From the NCBI GenBank assembly GCA_943369525.1, contig CALRNL020000001.1, positions 186,001 to 250,000 on the forward strand: a DNA stretch of 64,000 nucleotides, written 5' to 3'. This document shows, one piece after another, positions 16,447-25,825 of this stretch; the first letter of the stretch is position 1, and every line of letters starts with the position of its first letter. The DNA comes from BAIKAL-G1 sp943369525. GTDB taxonomy: Bacteria > Cyanobacteriota > Cyanobacteriia > PCC-6307 > Cyanobiaceae. The notes under the pieces are model-generated. The model saw only the letters and a list, made by a program, of their open reading frames with translations. It did not search any database and was not told the origin of the DNA. The translations under genes were made by a program, and so were the position numbers.

Positions 16447-19266
16447 TCAAGGCATGGCAGGTTCTTTGAGGGGAGTGGCAACCCGATTACCGCCGGGTTG
16501 AACCAGCTTTTGCAAGGCATCTTTGAGGTTACGCTGCATCACAAAAGTATGGCCATCAGTCACCACAACCCGCACCAGGGTTGGCAGTTCACTGTTTTTA
16601 GATTGGAGGTAAATCGGCTCGACATAGAGCAGGCCCTCGCCGACCGGCAAAACCAGCATGTTGCCATGCACCACCTTCGATCCCTCCCGATTCCAAAGAC
16701 CAAATTGGTAGCTGATGGCCGGATCCTGTTCGATTAGGGCCGACACCTGCTGGGGACCTAAGACAAGTCTCTGCCTGGGAAAACGCACCAACACTTGCTC
16801 GCCATAATTGGGCGGGTCATTGCGAACCGCCAGCCAACCCACCAGATTCGCCCGCTTCGAGGGGGTGAAGGGAACCAGCAGGACGAATTCGGGCTTCTTT
16901 TCGCCGGGCAGCTGCAAGGTGGCGTGATAGGGCTTCATCTTGACTGTTGCAGAGCCATAGATCTCAAGCGGAAATGACCAAGCGTCATCACCATCATAGA
17001 AACTTTTAACATTTTTGACGTGATACTGAAGCAATTTTTCCGCCTGGACTTCAAACTGACGCTGGGGTACTTGGATGTGACTCAACAAGGACTTGGGCAT
17101 GGCCGAAAGGGGCCGAAAAAGATTTGGGAAAATCCCTTGCCAAGTGCGCAGAATTGGATCCTTAGGATCACTGACATAAAGCCAAACCCTACCATTATAA
17201 GCATCTACAACGGCCTTAACTGGATTGCGCAAATAACGGATACCCGATGAACTGGGCTCGGAATAGGGATAGCTACGACTGCTCGTGAATCCATCTAAAA
17301 ACCAATATTGATATTGGCTCCTCCTGTAGCCATCTCCCTGGTCAACCTTGGCGGTGACCAGATAGGGCTGGCTTTCAAAATCAAGAAAAGGAACCAGCGC
17401 CTTTAGCCGCTGGTTAACCTGCTGACGGATCAGCAGCCTCGAGTCAGGGGTGAGGGAGGAGAGAAACAAGAGTCTGGGCTCGCCCAGGTAGATGGCGGCC
17501 ATCAGTCGATGAAATAAATTATGGAGCTTGATACCACCTCGATCTGTCAAGCTACTATTAATTTGGCCCAGGCCAGCATCGGGATAATCAAATTCTGCAA
17601 CCTTACTGGGCGCGATGATATAGGGCTTTTTCATGGTGCCAAAATAAAGGCGAGGTTGGCCCACCGGCAACGCCTTCCTTACCGATGCAGCATCAATCCC
17701 CAACTTGGCAATGCCCAGGACCTTGGCGCTGCTGCCAATATCCTTAATAAAATACAGGGGCAAGCCATCATCAGTTGCCGTATTCACAGGTGACACGGTA
17801 AAACCATAACCATGGGTGTAGACCATGTGGGTATTTAGCCAGGAGCGCGATTTTTTTGATAACGCTCTCGTATCAAATTCTCGAGCTGCTATGAGCACTT
17901 GCTGAGATCCCCTTTGGGCCGCATCAGCGGCCAGGGGGTAGCGATCCACCGCTGCCGTTGGGAAGCGGTAATAAAGGCGCAGTTGCTGGAGTTCTCGATT
18001 GGTGCTCAGCAGCGGTTTCGTATCCCAGAGCCGAATATTGGCCAATGTGCCAGGACTCTTGGCCAGATCGGCCCTCGACAGCCGCTCCTTCGGCCGCATG
18101 GGGAGATAATTCATAATATCGATTGCAAATGCAGATCTTGTGGCCTTAATGCTGCGGTCGAGGTAGGGGGTTTCCAACGCCAATTCGCGCGGTTGTACCC
18201 AAAAGCGCTGCAGAAGGGGGGCCCCAATCGCCTGAACCACTGGCACGCCCAGGGCGGCCCCAGCCAGGGGGATCAGGAGCTTGCGCCGCATCCAGCCCGC
18301 TGGCATGGGCAACAACAAACAAAGACCAATGGCCCCTAGGAGCAGGGCAAGCAGCAACCGCAAGGGGACGCTGAAGTGCAAATCGACGAAGCCAGCCCCT
18401 GCGGCCACGCCCGTGCCCTTGACCATCAAGTTGAAGGGACTTAGGCATTGGCCAATGGCCGCCACAAAGGCCAGCACCGCCAATTGGGGCTGCAGCATCT
18501 TCTGCTGGCTGCGGGTCAGGCCGGGGAAGGCCAGATCGGTGAGGCTGCTGCGTTCGGTGAAGGTCAACCAAAAGCAACTGGCCAACCCCACCGCCCCCTG
18601 GGCGAAAACCACACTGAGCAGCAGGCGCAAGGCAGGCAGCTGCAGGACGCTGAAGGAGAGGTCTAGACCGGTAACCGGATCGCGCTGGCCAAAGGGAACG
18701 GCCATCAGGGCAGGCAGCCAGAGACTCCAGCCCCGGGCCAGGGCCGTGGCCGAACCGGCCAGGGCTACGGCCAGGCTGATGCGCAGGGTGGTGAGGGGCC
18801 AGAGCAACAGGGGCCCCAGCAGGCCCCCGACCAAACCCAGCAGCAAGCTGGCCGGTAGGTCGGCAAGCACCGGTATGCCCGTAATCACCTGGCCGCTGAA
18901 GGGGGCAACAATCAGGTCCTGGGCCTGGATCACCAGATAGGTGAGGCCCCCGGCCAAGAGGAGCAATAGGGCCCCATACAACAGGAGCAGGGACCTGCCG
19001 CGAAGGGCAAGGAGGGGGGATGGGGGCAGGTCCTTGGCGTCGATCACCCGGCGGAGGCGCCAGCACCGCTGCAGCTGCTGCCATTGCAGATAGGCCCCCA
19101 GGCCCATCACCAAAACGAAGGTGATGACCTGGATCAACCAGCGCTTGAGGGCCACCCCCTCGGCATCGAACTGGCTGAACCACTGCCATTCGACCCCAAG
19201 CCTGCCAAATGCAATGGCCAGGCCGGCCACCAGGACCACGCCGGCTCCGAAGCGCAGTAGGGCCAT
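16447..19266 (-). CDS. UPF0182 family membrane protein
   Basis: Large protein of the UPF0182 (COG1615) family, common in cyanobacteria and actinobacteria, with no known function. 939 residues from ATG 19266 (a TTG at 19278 is possible). The first 330 residues carry about seven membrane helices; the helix 1 end shows the family pattern WQWFSQFDAEGV. The remaining 600 residues are a large, probably extracytoplasmic, soluble region with YLDRSIKATRSAF and YTHGYGFTVSPVN blocks that are typical of the family. thrC is divergent 260 bp away. The coding sequence in the C-terminal half is less GC-rich than its N-terminal half. Confidence 0.93.
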   Translation of the reverse strand: MALLRFGAGVVLVAGLAIAFGRLGVEWQWFSQFDAEGVALKRWLIQVITFVLVMGLGAYLQWQQLQRCWRLRRVIDAKDLPPSPLLALRGRSLLLLYGALLLLLAGGLTYLVIQAQDLIVAPFSGQVITGIPVLADLPASLLLGLVGGLLGPLLLWPLTTLRISLAVALAGSATALARGWSLWLPALMAVPFGQRDPVTGLDLSFSVLQLPALRLLLSVVFAQGAVGLASCFWLTFTERSSLTDLAFPGLTRSQQKMLQPQLAVLAFVAAIGQCLSPFNLMVKGTGVAAGAGFVDLHFSVPLRLLLALLLGAIGLCLLLPMPAGWMRRKLLIPLAGAALGVPVVQAIGAPLLQRFWVQPRELALETPYLDRSIKATRSAFAIDIMNYLPMRPKERLSRADLAKSPGTLANIRLWDTKPLLSTNRELQQLRLYYRFPTAAVDRYPLAADAAQRGSQQVLIAAREFDTRALSKKSRSWLNTHMVYTHGYGFTVSPVNTATDDGLPLYFIKDIGSSAKVLGIAKLGIDAASVRKALPVGQPRLYFGTMKKPYIIAPSKVAEFDYPDAGLGQINSSLTDRGGIKLHNLFHRLMAAIYLGEPRLLFLSSLTPDSRLLIRQQVNQRLKALVPFLDFESQPYLVTAKVDQGDGYRRSQYQYWFLDGFTSSRSYPYSEPSSSGIRYLRNPVKAVVDAYNGRVWLYVSDPKDPILRTWQGIFPNLFRPLSAMPKSLLSHIQVPQRQFEVQAEKLLQYHVKNVKSFYDGDDAWSFPLEIYGSATVKMKPYHATLQLPGEKKPEFVLLVPFTPSKRANLVGWLAVRNDPPNYGEQVLVRFPRQRLVLGPQQVSALIEQDPAISYQFGLWNREGSKVVHGNMLVLPVGEGLLYVEPIYLQSKNSELPTLVRVVVTDGHTFVMQRNLKDALQKLVQPGGNRVATPLKEPAMP

Positions 19267-19525
19267 GGGGCGAGGCAAGGGGGACCGAAGCCGGGAGATT
19301 GGATACCCCTGAGGCTAGGCAAGGCTCGCCTCACCAGCTGCTCGCCCAGGGGAACGGCCATGCTTCGCTGGCGACCCCGCTGGACAGGCGATCCACCCCT
19401 TGGACAGCAAGCCAGGCGCAAGGGGTCCCCAGCAATGCCAATTTTCAATCCCGACATCTAAACTCGGGTATTAGGGGTCGGGCCAAAAGCCACTGCTAGC
19501 GTTCTGCCATTGCTGCGGTTGCGCC

Positions 19526-20797
19526 GTGACGGCCACCCTGTCCCGTTCCACCTTCACCGGTCTGCGCTGCAAGGAATGCGGCCATCCCTACGGGGCCGGC
19601 GCAAAACACGTCTGTGAAGACGTCTGTTTTGGCCCCCTGGAGGTGGTTTACGACTACGAGGTGATCAAAGCGCGGGTGACCCGCGCCACGATTGAGGCCG
19701 GCCCCGTTTCGATCTGGCGTTACCGGGAGTTTCTGCCGATTGAGGGAGACCCCATCGACGTGGGCACGGGGTTCACACCCCTGCTGAAGGCCAACCGGTT
19801 GGCCAAGCGCCTGGGCCTAAAAAATCTCTACATCAAAAACGACGGCGTCAATATGCCGACCCTGTCCTTCAAGGATCGGGTCGTGTCAGTCGCCCTCACC
19901 CGCGCCCGCGAATTGGGCTTCACCACGGTGAGCTGCGCCAGCACCGGCAACCTGGCCAACTCCACCGCGGCCATCGCTGCCCACGCCGGCCTTGACTGCT
20001 GCGTATTCATCCCCTCTGACTTGGAGCTGGGCAAGGTGCTCGGCACCCTGATCTACAACCCCACCTTGATGGCGGTGAAGGGCAACTATGACCAGGTGAA
20101 TCGTCTCTGCTCAGAAGTGGCTAACACCTACGGCTGGGGCTTTGTCAATATCAACCTGCGCCCCTACTACTCGGAGGGTTCGAAAACCCTGGGCTATGAG
20201 GTGATCGAGCAGTTGGGCTGGCAATTGCCCGACCACATCGTGGCACCCCTGGCTTCAGGATCCCTGTTCACCAAAATCCGCAAAGGCTTTGATGAATTCA
20301 TCAAGGTGGGCCTGGTGGATGAGAAGCCGGTGCGCTTCAGCGGCGCCCAGGCGGAGGGCTGCTCGCCGATCGCCCAGGCCTTTGCTGAAGGCCGCGATTT
20401 CATCACGCCGGTGAAGCCCAACACGATTGCCAAATCAATCGCGATCGGCAACCCGGCCGATGGCCCCTACGCCATCGACATTGCCAACCGCACCGGCGGC
20501 ACGATTGCGGCCGTGAGTGACGCGGAGATTGTGGCGGGCATCCAGCTCCTCGCCGAAACCGAAGGCGTGTTCACCGAAACCGCCGGCGGCACCACGATTG
20601 CGGTGTTGAAGAAGCTGGTCGAGCAGGGCAAGATCGATCCCAGCGAAACCACCGTTGCCTACATCACCGGCAATGGCCTCAAAACCCTGGAGGCCATCAG
20701 TGACGCCGTGGCTGAGCCCCTGACGATCGAACCCCAACTGGCCAGCTTCAACGCCGCCTGGGAACGGGCCCAATCCCGCCATCGACCTTCGATCTAG
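19526..20797 (+). CDS. thrC: Threonine synthase
   Basis: Pyridoxal-phosphate enzyme converting O-phosphohomoserine to threonine. 423 residues from a GTG start. A Cys-rich N-terminal stretch (LRCKECGHPYGAGAKHVCEDVC) suggests a small metal knuckle, as in plant-type threonine synthases. The PLP lysine lies in PTLSFKDRVVSVALTRA (Lys about residue 117) and the phosphate-binding loop follows (CASTGNLANSTAAIAAHAG). The MoaD-like gene follows on the same strand, as seen in other cyanobacteria. Confidence 0.94.
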   Translation: MTATLSRSTFTGLRCKECGHPYGAGAKHVCEDVCFGPLEVVYDYEVIKARVTRATIEAGPVSIWRYREFLPIEGDPIDVGTGFTPLLKANRLAKRLGLKNLYIKNDGVNMPTLSFKDRVVSVALTRARELGFTTVSCASTGNLANSTAAIAAHAGLDCCVFIPSDLELGKVLGTLIYNPTLMAVKGNYDQVNRLCSEVANTYGWGFVNINLRPYYSEGSKTLGYEVIEQLGWQLPDHIVAPLASGSLFTKIRKGFDEFIKVGLVDEKPVRFSGAQAEGCSPIAQAFAEGRDFITPVKPNTIAKSIAIGNPADGPYAIDIANRTGGTIAAVSDAEIVAGIQLLAETEGVFTETAGGTTIAVLKKLVEQGKIDPSETTVAYITGNGLKTLEAISDAVAEPLTIEPQLASFNAAWERAQSRHRPSI

Positions 20798-20999
20798 CTG
20801 AACCCCGGACCTAGGCCGTTTAGGGACCTGCAGGCGAGACCCACCTGGGGCGATACGCCTATCCCGATCAGCCCTCCTTGGCTGGTGGGTTCCCTGAACC
20901 AGGGATCTGGGTCCGAGTCCCTAGCCCATTACCGGCCGACCCTGGGGATCCCCCTCCCTGAAGCGCCGCCCCTTCCAATTTCCCCCCTCCCCAATCCCC

Positions 21000-21275
21000 A
21001 TGGCTGTTCTGGTTTTAATCCCCACCCCCCTGCAAAAGTTCACCGCCGATGAGGCCAGCGCCGAGGTGGATGCCAGCAGCGTTGATGGCCTGCTGCAAGC
21101 CCTAGAAGGCCGCTACCCAGGCATCCTCGGCCGACTCTGTGATGAAGACGGCAAACTGCGGCGGTTCCTCAACGTCTATGTGAACAGCGAAGACATTCGT
21201 TTCCTCCAGAATCAGGAAACGCCGCTCAAAGATGGAGACGAAGTCTCGATTGTACCGGCCGTAGCCGGTGGTTAA
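21000..21275 (+). CDS. MoaD/ThiS family sulfur-carrier-like protein
   Basis: 91-residue ubiquitin-fold protein ending in VAGG, the C-terminal Gly-Gly that is adenylated and thiocarboxylated in this family. The end VNSEDIRFLQNQETPLKDGD then EVSIVPAVAGG matches MoaD/ThiS. It may carry sulfur for molybdopterin, thiamine or another sulfur-dependent step; no moaE, thiG or adenylating enzyme is next to it. It sits 200 bp after thrC and 30 bp before the bicupin gene, so it may share a transcript with the latter. Confidence 0.85.
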   Translation: MAVLVLIPTPLQKFTADEASAEVDASSVDGLLQALEGRYPGILGRLCDEDGKLRRFLNVYVNSEDIRFLQNQETPLKDGDEVSIVPAVAGG

Positions 21276-21305
21276 CCCCCAAGTCCCCACTCGCCCGTTG
21301 CGACG

Positions 21306-22331
21306 ATGACCCAGGCATTCCCTCCGACTGCCCCCCAGTCAGCGAGTCCCATCGACCCGTCCAACCGGGGTGAATCAGGCCCCACGCCCGCTAGCTGGGA
21401 TCGCCATGGGGCGTTGGAGGATAAGGCCCAATTCTTCGACTATCGCGAAGCCGCCAATCCGGTGCGCAGGGGCCTCACCGAACCCATCGGCTATCGCCAA
21501 TGGGGGCCTTGCTTGCATAGTTCCGGGCCTACGGCGGTGCTGCCGCTCGACACCAGCAACGAGCTGGGCTGCCCGGCTCCTGCCACCAGCCCGGGATTGG
21601 CCGCTAGCTTCCTGCGGCTAGGGGCTGGCGACAGCCTAGAAGCCCCTGCTTGGGCCAGCAGTTCCCTGTTCTACGTGCTCCAGGGCCAGGGCCAGGTGGA
21701 GCGCCAGCCATCGGACCTGGGCCAAGCCATCCAGCGCGCCTGGGGTCCGGGCGACCTGTTCGTGCTGCCGGCCGGAGCGGTGCCAACCCTGAGCGCCGAG
21801 ACCACCAGCGTTCTTTACTGGGTGCATGACGGCCCCCTGCTCACCTACCTGGGGGTGAGGCCCAGTGAGCCCCGCTTCGAGGCCACCTTCTACGGGGGCG
21901 AGCGGCTCAACGCCGAGCTGGCCAGCCTGATGGAGGATCCCAGCTCCCAGCGCAGTAACCGCCTCAGCATCCTGCTGGCCAACGCCGACCTGCCGGCCAG
22001 TCGCACGGTCAGCCACACCCTCTGGGCCATGTACGGCGCGGTGCGGGCCGGCTCCTGCCAGCCGCCCCACCGCCACCAGTCCGTGGCGATTGATCTGATC
22101 ATCGACTGTGATCCGGGCTGCTACACCCTGGTCGGGCCAACCCTGGCGGAGGACGGGGCGATCCTGAATCCCACCCGGATCCCATGGGAACCGGGTGGCG
22201 TTTTCGTGACGCCACCGGGCCATTGGCATGCCCATGTCAATGAAAGTGAACGGGTCGCCCATCTCTTGCCGATCCAGGACGCCGGCCTGCATACCTACCT
22301 GCGCAGCCTTGATATTCGCTTTACCGGCTAG
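21306..22331 (+). CDS. Bicupin protein, gentisate 1,2-dioxygenase-like
   Basis: 341 residues with two cupin barrels. The first (about residues 95-175) contains SSSLFYVLQGQGQVERQ and WGPGDLFVLPAG but lacks an obvious His pair. The second (about 245-330) has QPPHRHQSVAIDLIIDC and PPGHWHAHVNES, which supply His residues for a metal site. The end (DAGLHTYLRSLDIRF) resembles gentisate and 1-hydroxy-2-naphthoate dioxygenases. Ring cleavage of an aromatic acid is thus possible, but cyanobacterial substrates are unknown and it could be a non-catalytic or different cupin oxygenase. Confidence 0.7.
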   Translation: MTQAFPPTAPQSASPIDPSNRGESGPTPASWDRHGALEDKAQFFDYREAANPVRRGLTEPIGYRQWGPCLHSSGPTAVLPLDTSNELGCPAPATSPGLAASFLRLGAGDSLEAPAWASSSLFYVLQGQGQVERQPSDLGQAIQRAWGPGDLFVLPAGAVPTLSAETTSVLYWVHDGPLLTYLGVRPSEPRFEATFYGGERLNAELASLMEDPSSQRSNRLSILLANADLPASRTVSHTLWAMYGAVRAGSCQPPHRHQSVAIDLIIDCDPGCYTLVGPTLAEDGAILNPTRIPWEPGGVFVTPPGHWHAHVNESERVAHLLPIQDAGLHTYLRSLDIRFTG

Positions 22332-22357
22332 GGTCCCGTTCAAGCCGGCTTCGGCCA

Positions 22358-22383
22358 AGACGAGTGATTCGAATCACTCGTCT
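22358..22383. terminator. Perfect 26-bp palindrome between convergent genes
   Basis: The half AGACGAGTGATTC is followed directly by its exact reverse complement. It lies 27 bp after the bicupin stop and 54 bp before the ftsH stop, on converging genes, so a bidirectional terminator is the simplest reading. There is no long T tract, and a protein-binding site is an alternative. Confidence 0.55.
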
Positions 22384-22436
22384 GTTAACCCTGGAATCCA
22401 TCCCATCGCGGAGGGTGCACCCCTAGGGGAAAGGGA

Positions 22437-24287
22437 TCAACCTGCCGAAACGGGTTCGCGGGCTGCTTCGTAGCGAGTAACAACGGCGCGGAACTCTTCA
22501 CCGCCCAGGGTTTCCTGCTCGATCAACAGGTCCACCAATTGGTCGATGAGGGGCCGCCGCGGGGTTAGTAGGTTAATGGCCTCTTGCAAGGATTCCCGGG
22601 CCAGACTGCGCACCAGCCCATCAATGCGATTGCCGGTTTCACGGGAATAGTGGGGATCGGAGCGCAACCAATCCCGTCCCAGGAACACCTCACCGCTATC
22701 GGCCTCTAGGGCTACCGGACCCAGACTGGAGAAGCCATAGCGCGTGACCATCTCGCGGCAGATGCGGCTGACCATTTCCAGGTCACCGCTGGCCCCCTGG
22801 GTGACCTCACTGGGACCGAACACCACGGTTTCAGCCGCCCGCCCCCCCATCGCCACCACCAGGCGGGCCCGCAGGTAGGCCTTGCTAATAAGGCCCGAAT
22901 CGAGGATTTCCTCATCGGGCAAGGTGCGGGCAAAACCGCCGACCCCGCCGGCCCTGGGCAGCAGGGTGACCTTGTCGAGCTGATCGGCCTGGGGCACCAG
23001 GGTGGTGAGCAGGGCGTGGCCAACTTCGTGGTAGGCAATCAGGCGCTTTTTGGCACTGTCCTGCAGGGGCGCGACTCCCAGGCCCATGGTGATGCGTTCG
23101 AGGGCGTCGCTGAGGGCCTGGTCGTCGATGGTCTGGCGATCACGGCGGGCCGTGAGGATCGCCGCCTCGTTGAGCAAATTGGAGAGGTCGGCGCCGGAAA
23201 ACCCGGGGGTACGGCTGGCCCAATCGCCCAGGGACACCTCGATGTCCAGGGGCCGGCTGCGGGCGTGAACCGCCAGGATCTGTTCGCGGCCGCGGCGATC
23301 GGGCAGGTCAACAACGATGCGGCGATCAAAACGACCAGGTCGCATCAGGGCCGTGTCAAGCACATCGGGCCTGTTGGTGGCCGCTAGCAGGATCACGCCG
23401 GAATTGTCCTGGAAGCCATCCATCTCCGTGAGCAACTGGTTGAGGGTTTGCTCGCGCTCATCGTTGCCGCCGCCGATGCCGGCACCGCGCTGGCGACCGA
23501 CCGCATCGATCTCATCAATAAAAATGATGCAGGGGGCTTTTTCCTTGGCGCGGCGGAACAAATCACGCACCCGCGATGCCCCCACGCCCACAAACATCTC
23601 AACGAACTCTGAGGCGGCGATTGAAAAGAACGGCACCTCGGCTTCGCCGGCAATTGCCTTTGCCAAAAGGGTTTTGCCCGTTCCGGGCGGGCCGACCAAC
23701 AACACCCCCTTGGGGATCTTTGCGCCGATGGTGGTGAAGCGTTCCGGCTGGCGCAGGAAGGTAACCACTTCTTCGAGTTCCTGCTTGGCCTCGGCGATGC
23801 CGGCCACATCCTCAAAGCGCACATCAATGCTGCCCTCGGGTTGGATGCGGGCCTGGCTGCGGCCAAAGCCCATGGCCCGATTGGCCACCTGGGAGGAGCG
23901 ACGAATCAGCAGGGTAAGGCCGCCAAACAGCAGCACCACCAGCAGGATGTTGCCGATCAAACCGGCGGTGGCCTCATCGCGGCGGTCATCACGCACCGTG
24001 AGCGGCACCCGGGCCTGCTGGGCTGTGCGCAACAGCTCCTGGTCGTTATTGAAAACGGGGACCTGCACCTTGGCGCCGGCCGGATAGGTCACGGTGACTT
24101 CCCGGCGCAGCAGGGACAGTTCCAGGTCCTTGACCTTGCCCGTGCGCACCTGCTGCAGAAGTTTGCTGTAGCTCGGCGGCGGCGGTTTGGCCAAGCCCAG
24201 GTCCCGCAGCAGGGAGGAGCGCTCCGCAGGAGGCTGCGCAGGCGGGGTTAGGGGCTGGGGTGCTGGCTGTGGACTGCTGCTGCTCAC
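22437..24287 (-). CDS. ftsH: ATP-dependent zinc metalloprotease FtsH
   Basis: Membrane-bound AAA protease that degrades damaged membrane proteins, in cyanobacteria notably photosystem II D1. 616 residues from a GTG start. After a Pro-rich N-terminus, a lumenal or periplasmic domain and one clear transmembrane helix (about 110-127, LIGNILLVVLLFGGLTLL), the AAA module has Walker A GPPGTGKT (about residue 200), Walker B IIFIDEIDAVG and the SRH (ATNRPDVLDTALMRPGRFD). The zinc site HEVGH lies near residue 420. The usual first N-terminal helix is weak here. Divergent from rpmF. Confidence 0.95.
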   Translation of the reverse strand: MSSSSPQPAPQPLTPPAQPPAERSSLLRDLGLAKPPPPSYSKLLQQVRTGKVKDLELSLLRREVTVTYPAGAKVQVPVFNNDQELLRTAQQARVPLTVRDDRRDEATAGLIGNILLVVLLFGGLTLLIRRSSQVANRAMGFGRSQARIQPEGSIDVRFEDVAGIAEAKQELEEVVTFLRQPERFTTIGAKIPKGVLLVGPPGTGKTLLAKAIAGEAEVPFFSIAASEFVEMFVGVGASRVRDLFRRAKEKAPCIIFIDEIDAVGRQRGAGIGGGNDEREQTLNQLLTEMDGFQDNSGVILLAATNRPDVLDTALMRPGRFDRRIVVDLPDRRGREQILAVHARSRPLDIEVSLGDWASRTPGFSGADLSNLLNEAAILTARRDRQTIDDQALSDALERITMGLGVAPLQDSAKKRLIAYHEVGHALLTTLVPQADQLDKVTLLPRAGGVGGFARTLPDEEILDSGLISKAYLRARLVVAMGGRAAETVVFGPSEVTQGASGDLEMVSRICREMVTRYGFSSLGPVALEADSGEVFLGRDWLRSDPHYSRETGNRIDGLVRSLARESLQEAINLLTPRRPLIDQLVDLLIEQETLGGEEFRAVVTRYEAAREPVSAG

Positions 24288-24372
24288 AAGACCCAGTCAA
24301 TGGTTGGGAGCTTAGCGATTTGACGAAAGGCGAGGTGGCAGCGGAAGATTGTTGTTTGGTTGCGCGAAAGGG

Positions 24373-24549
24373 ATGGCTGTCCCCAAGAAGAAAACATCGA
24401 AAGGCAAGCGCAATCAGCGCCATGCCACCTGGAAGGGCAAGGCCCGGGTTGCGGCCCAGAAGGCCCTCTCAATCGGAAAGGCCGTGCTGAGCGGCCGGGC
24501 CCAGGGCTTCGTCTATCCGATCGCTGAAGAGGAAGAAACCGAAGGCTGA
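24373..24549 (+). CDS. rpmF: 50S ribosomal protein L32
   Basis: 58 residues, starting MAVPKKKTSKGKRNQRHATW, the standard L32 N-terminus, followed by a basic middle and an acidic Glu-rich end. It lacks the paired Cys zinc ligands of C+ type L32, as is normal for cyanobacteria. The divergent ftsH start is 85 bp upstream. Confidence 0.97.
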   Translation: MAVPKKKTSKGKRNQRHATWKGKARVAAQKALSIGKAVLSGRAQGFVYPIAEEEETEG

Positions 24550-24617
24550 GCCCTGAATTTAGGTTTGGTGGCTTCTGGGAGAAGGCCTTCGGGCACTCCC
24601 GCGAACCCCTTGCCCAG

Positions 24618-25484
24618 TCAAGGATTTACAAGGGCCTGGCGGGGATCAAACTCCCGGCCAGGCCCTTGCCATAGGCAGCGTCTGCGGCGATCGAGCAACT
24701 TGAGCTGATCGGCTCCCGCCAGCAGGGGCTGCAGATACAGCTCAGGCGGAAGGGAGCACAGGCTGGAGCGCACCAACGGGTCGAGCCTGGTGCCGCTAAG
24801 CCAGCCCCCCCCCTGGCGCCGTTGCTGGGCCTCGGCCTGAAACCGCCAGCGCCGGGGCAGCCGCCAATCCAGCGGCCAAAGCAGCCAGAGCCCTTGGAGC
24901 TGCCGCCAGAGGGGTTGGTAAGCCTCCAGGGCCTGGTCCCAACGGGGAAGCCAAACCTGCTCATCCGCCGTCAGCAAGGGGGACCCAACCAGGCTTGGGC
25001 CTGCAGCGCATGCGGCCCGGATCTGCCGATCGCCAAGGGGACGGCAGCCGATCAGCCAGCCTTCCAGCAACAAGCCATCGGCTGCTTCCTCACTGAAGCC
25101 ACTACGGTCGCCGGCGCCCTGGCGCAAACGCTTGTCGAAACGGGGCAAGCGCAGCAGGCCGGGGCTGCCAGGGCGCCAGGGGCTTGCGCTGCGCCATTGA
25201 TCAATGGCCTCCACCAGTAGCCCGGGCTCATGGCTGCCCGGGGGCACCCGGTCAACGCCGAAGGGATTGCCCGCCATGGCCTGGAGACGGGGCTGCCAGG
25301 GCAGATAGGCGTCATCGATCGAGGCCACAGCCAGGCGCAGGCCCTGGGCGGCGGCCTGCTCGGCGACCCGCGCGGCCAGGGTCGATTTGCCGGCGCCCAC
25401 TGGCCCATTCAGGCCGATGACGGGGCGCCCGCCCTGGTGGGCTAGGGCCAGAAGCCTGGCGACCAGGGTGGCTTCAAAACTCAT
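24618..25484 (-). CDS. D-glycerate 3-kinase-like P-loop kinase
   Basis: Kinase of the plant/cyanobacterial glycerate kinase type, which phosphorylates D-glycerate to 3-phosphoglycerate, the last step of photorespiration. 288 residues. P-loop PVIGLNGPVGAGKSTLAARV lies at about residues 20-39, an ASIDDAYLP motif at about 55, and a LPRFDKRL block with the PGS(H)EPG stretch in the middle, as in GLYK and related uridine-kinase-like enzymes. Its start overlaps the Ycf20 gene stop by 4 bp, so it is the last gene of a tight three-gene operon. Confidence 0.8.
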   Translation of the reverse strand: MSFEATLVARLLALAHQGGRPVIGLNGPVGAGKSTLAARVAEQAAAQGLRLAVASIDDAYLPWQPRLQAMAGNPFGVDRVPPGSHEPGLLVEAIDQWRSASPWRPGSPGLLRLPRFDKRLRQGAGDRSGFSEEAADGLLLEGWLIGCRPLGDRQIRAACAAGPSLVGSPLLTADEQVWLPRWDQALEAYQPLWRQLQGLWLLWPLDWRLPRRWRFQAEAQQRRQGGGWLSGTRLDPLVRSSLCSLPPELYLQPLLAGADQLKLLDRRRRCLWQGPGREFDPRQALVNP

Positions 25485-25825
25485 GACCCCAGCTTGAAGG
25501 CCTCCAGCACCACCGCATAGACCAGGCCGATGCGCAGGTTGTCGACCACGATCCAAGCCAGGGAGGGATCGTCCTCCACCAGACGACTGCGCAGCCGCAC
25601 CACGACCTCAATCACCAGCAGCCAGATCAGCACCACCACGGGCCGGTGGCCGATCATTTGGAGGTAGTAGGCCGTGAGGTTATTGCCGGCGTAAAGACCC
25701 AGCAGCAAGGCCAGCAAGCCCAGGCTGCGCCGGCGCCAATTGCCGCGCAGGTTGCCGACCAGGGCCTGGACCAGCTGGCCCAGCAGCAGTTCAAAGCGGG
25801 TGCTCTGCAGCTTCGGGGGGGTCAT
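25481..25825 (-). CDS. ycf20: Ycf20/DUF565 membrane protein
   Basis: 114-residue membrane protein, starting MTPPKLQSTRFELLLGQLVQ, which fits the Ycf20 (DUF565) family also encoded in red-algal plastids. Two or three hydrophobic segments (LGLLALLLGLYAGNNLTAYYL and VVVLIWLLVIEVVVRL). In algae the family has been linked to non-photochemical quenching; a mechanism is not known. ATGA overlaps at both ends show translational coupling with the cbbY-like gene upstream and the glycerate kinase downstream. Confidence 0.8.
   Translation of the reverse strand: MTPPKLQSTRFELLLGQLVQALVGNLRGNWRRRSLGLLALLLGLYAGNNLTAYYLQMIGHRPVVVLIWLLVIEVVVRLRSRLVEDDPSLAWIVVDNLRIGLVYAVVLEAFKLGS

Noticed and set aside
18146..19189. 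347-residue minus-strand frame
   Set aside because: Out-of-frame shadow of the membrane part of UPF0182.
22359..22382. TTCGAATC-containing sequence as a possible tRNA T-loop
   Set aside because: It is the centre of a perfect palindrome; no acceptor, D or anticodon arms can be drawn around it.
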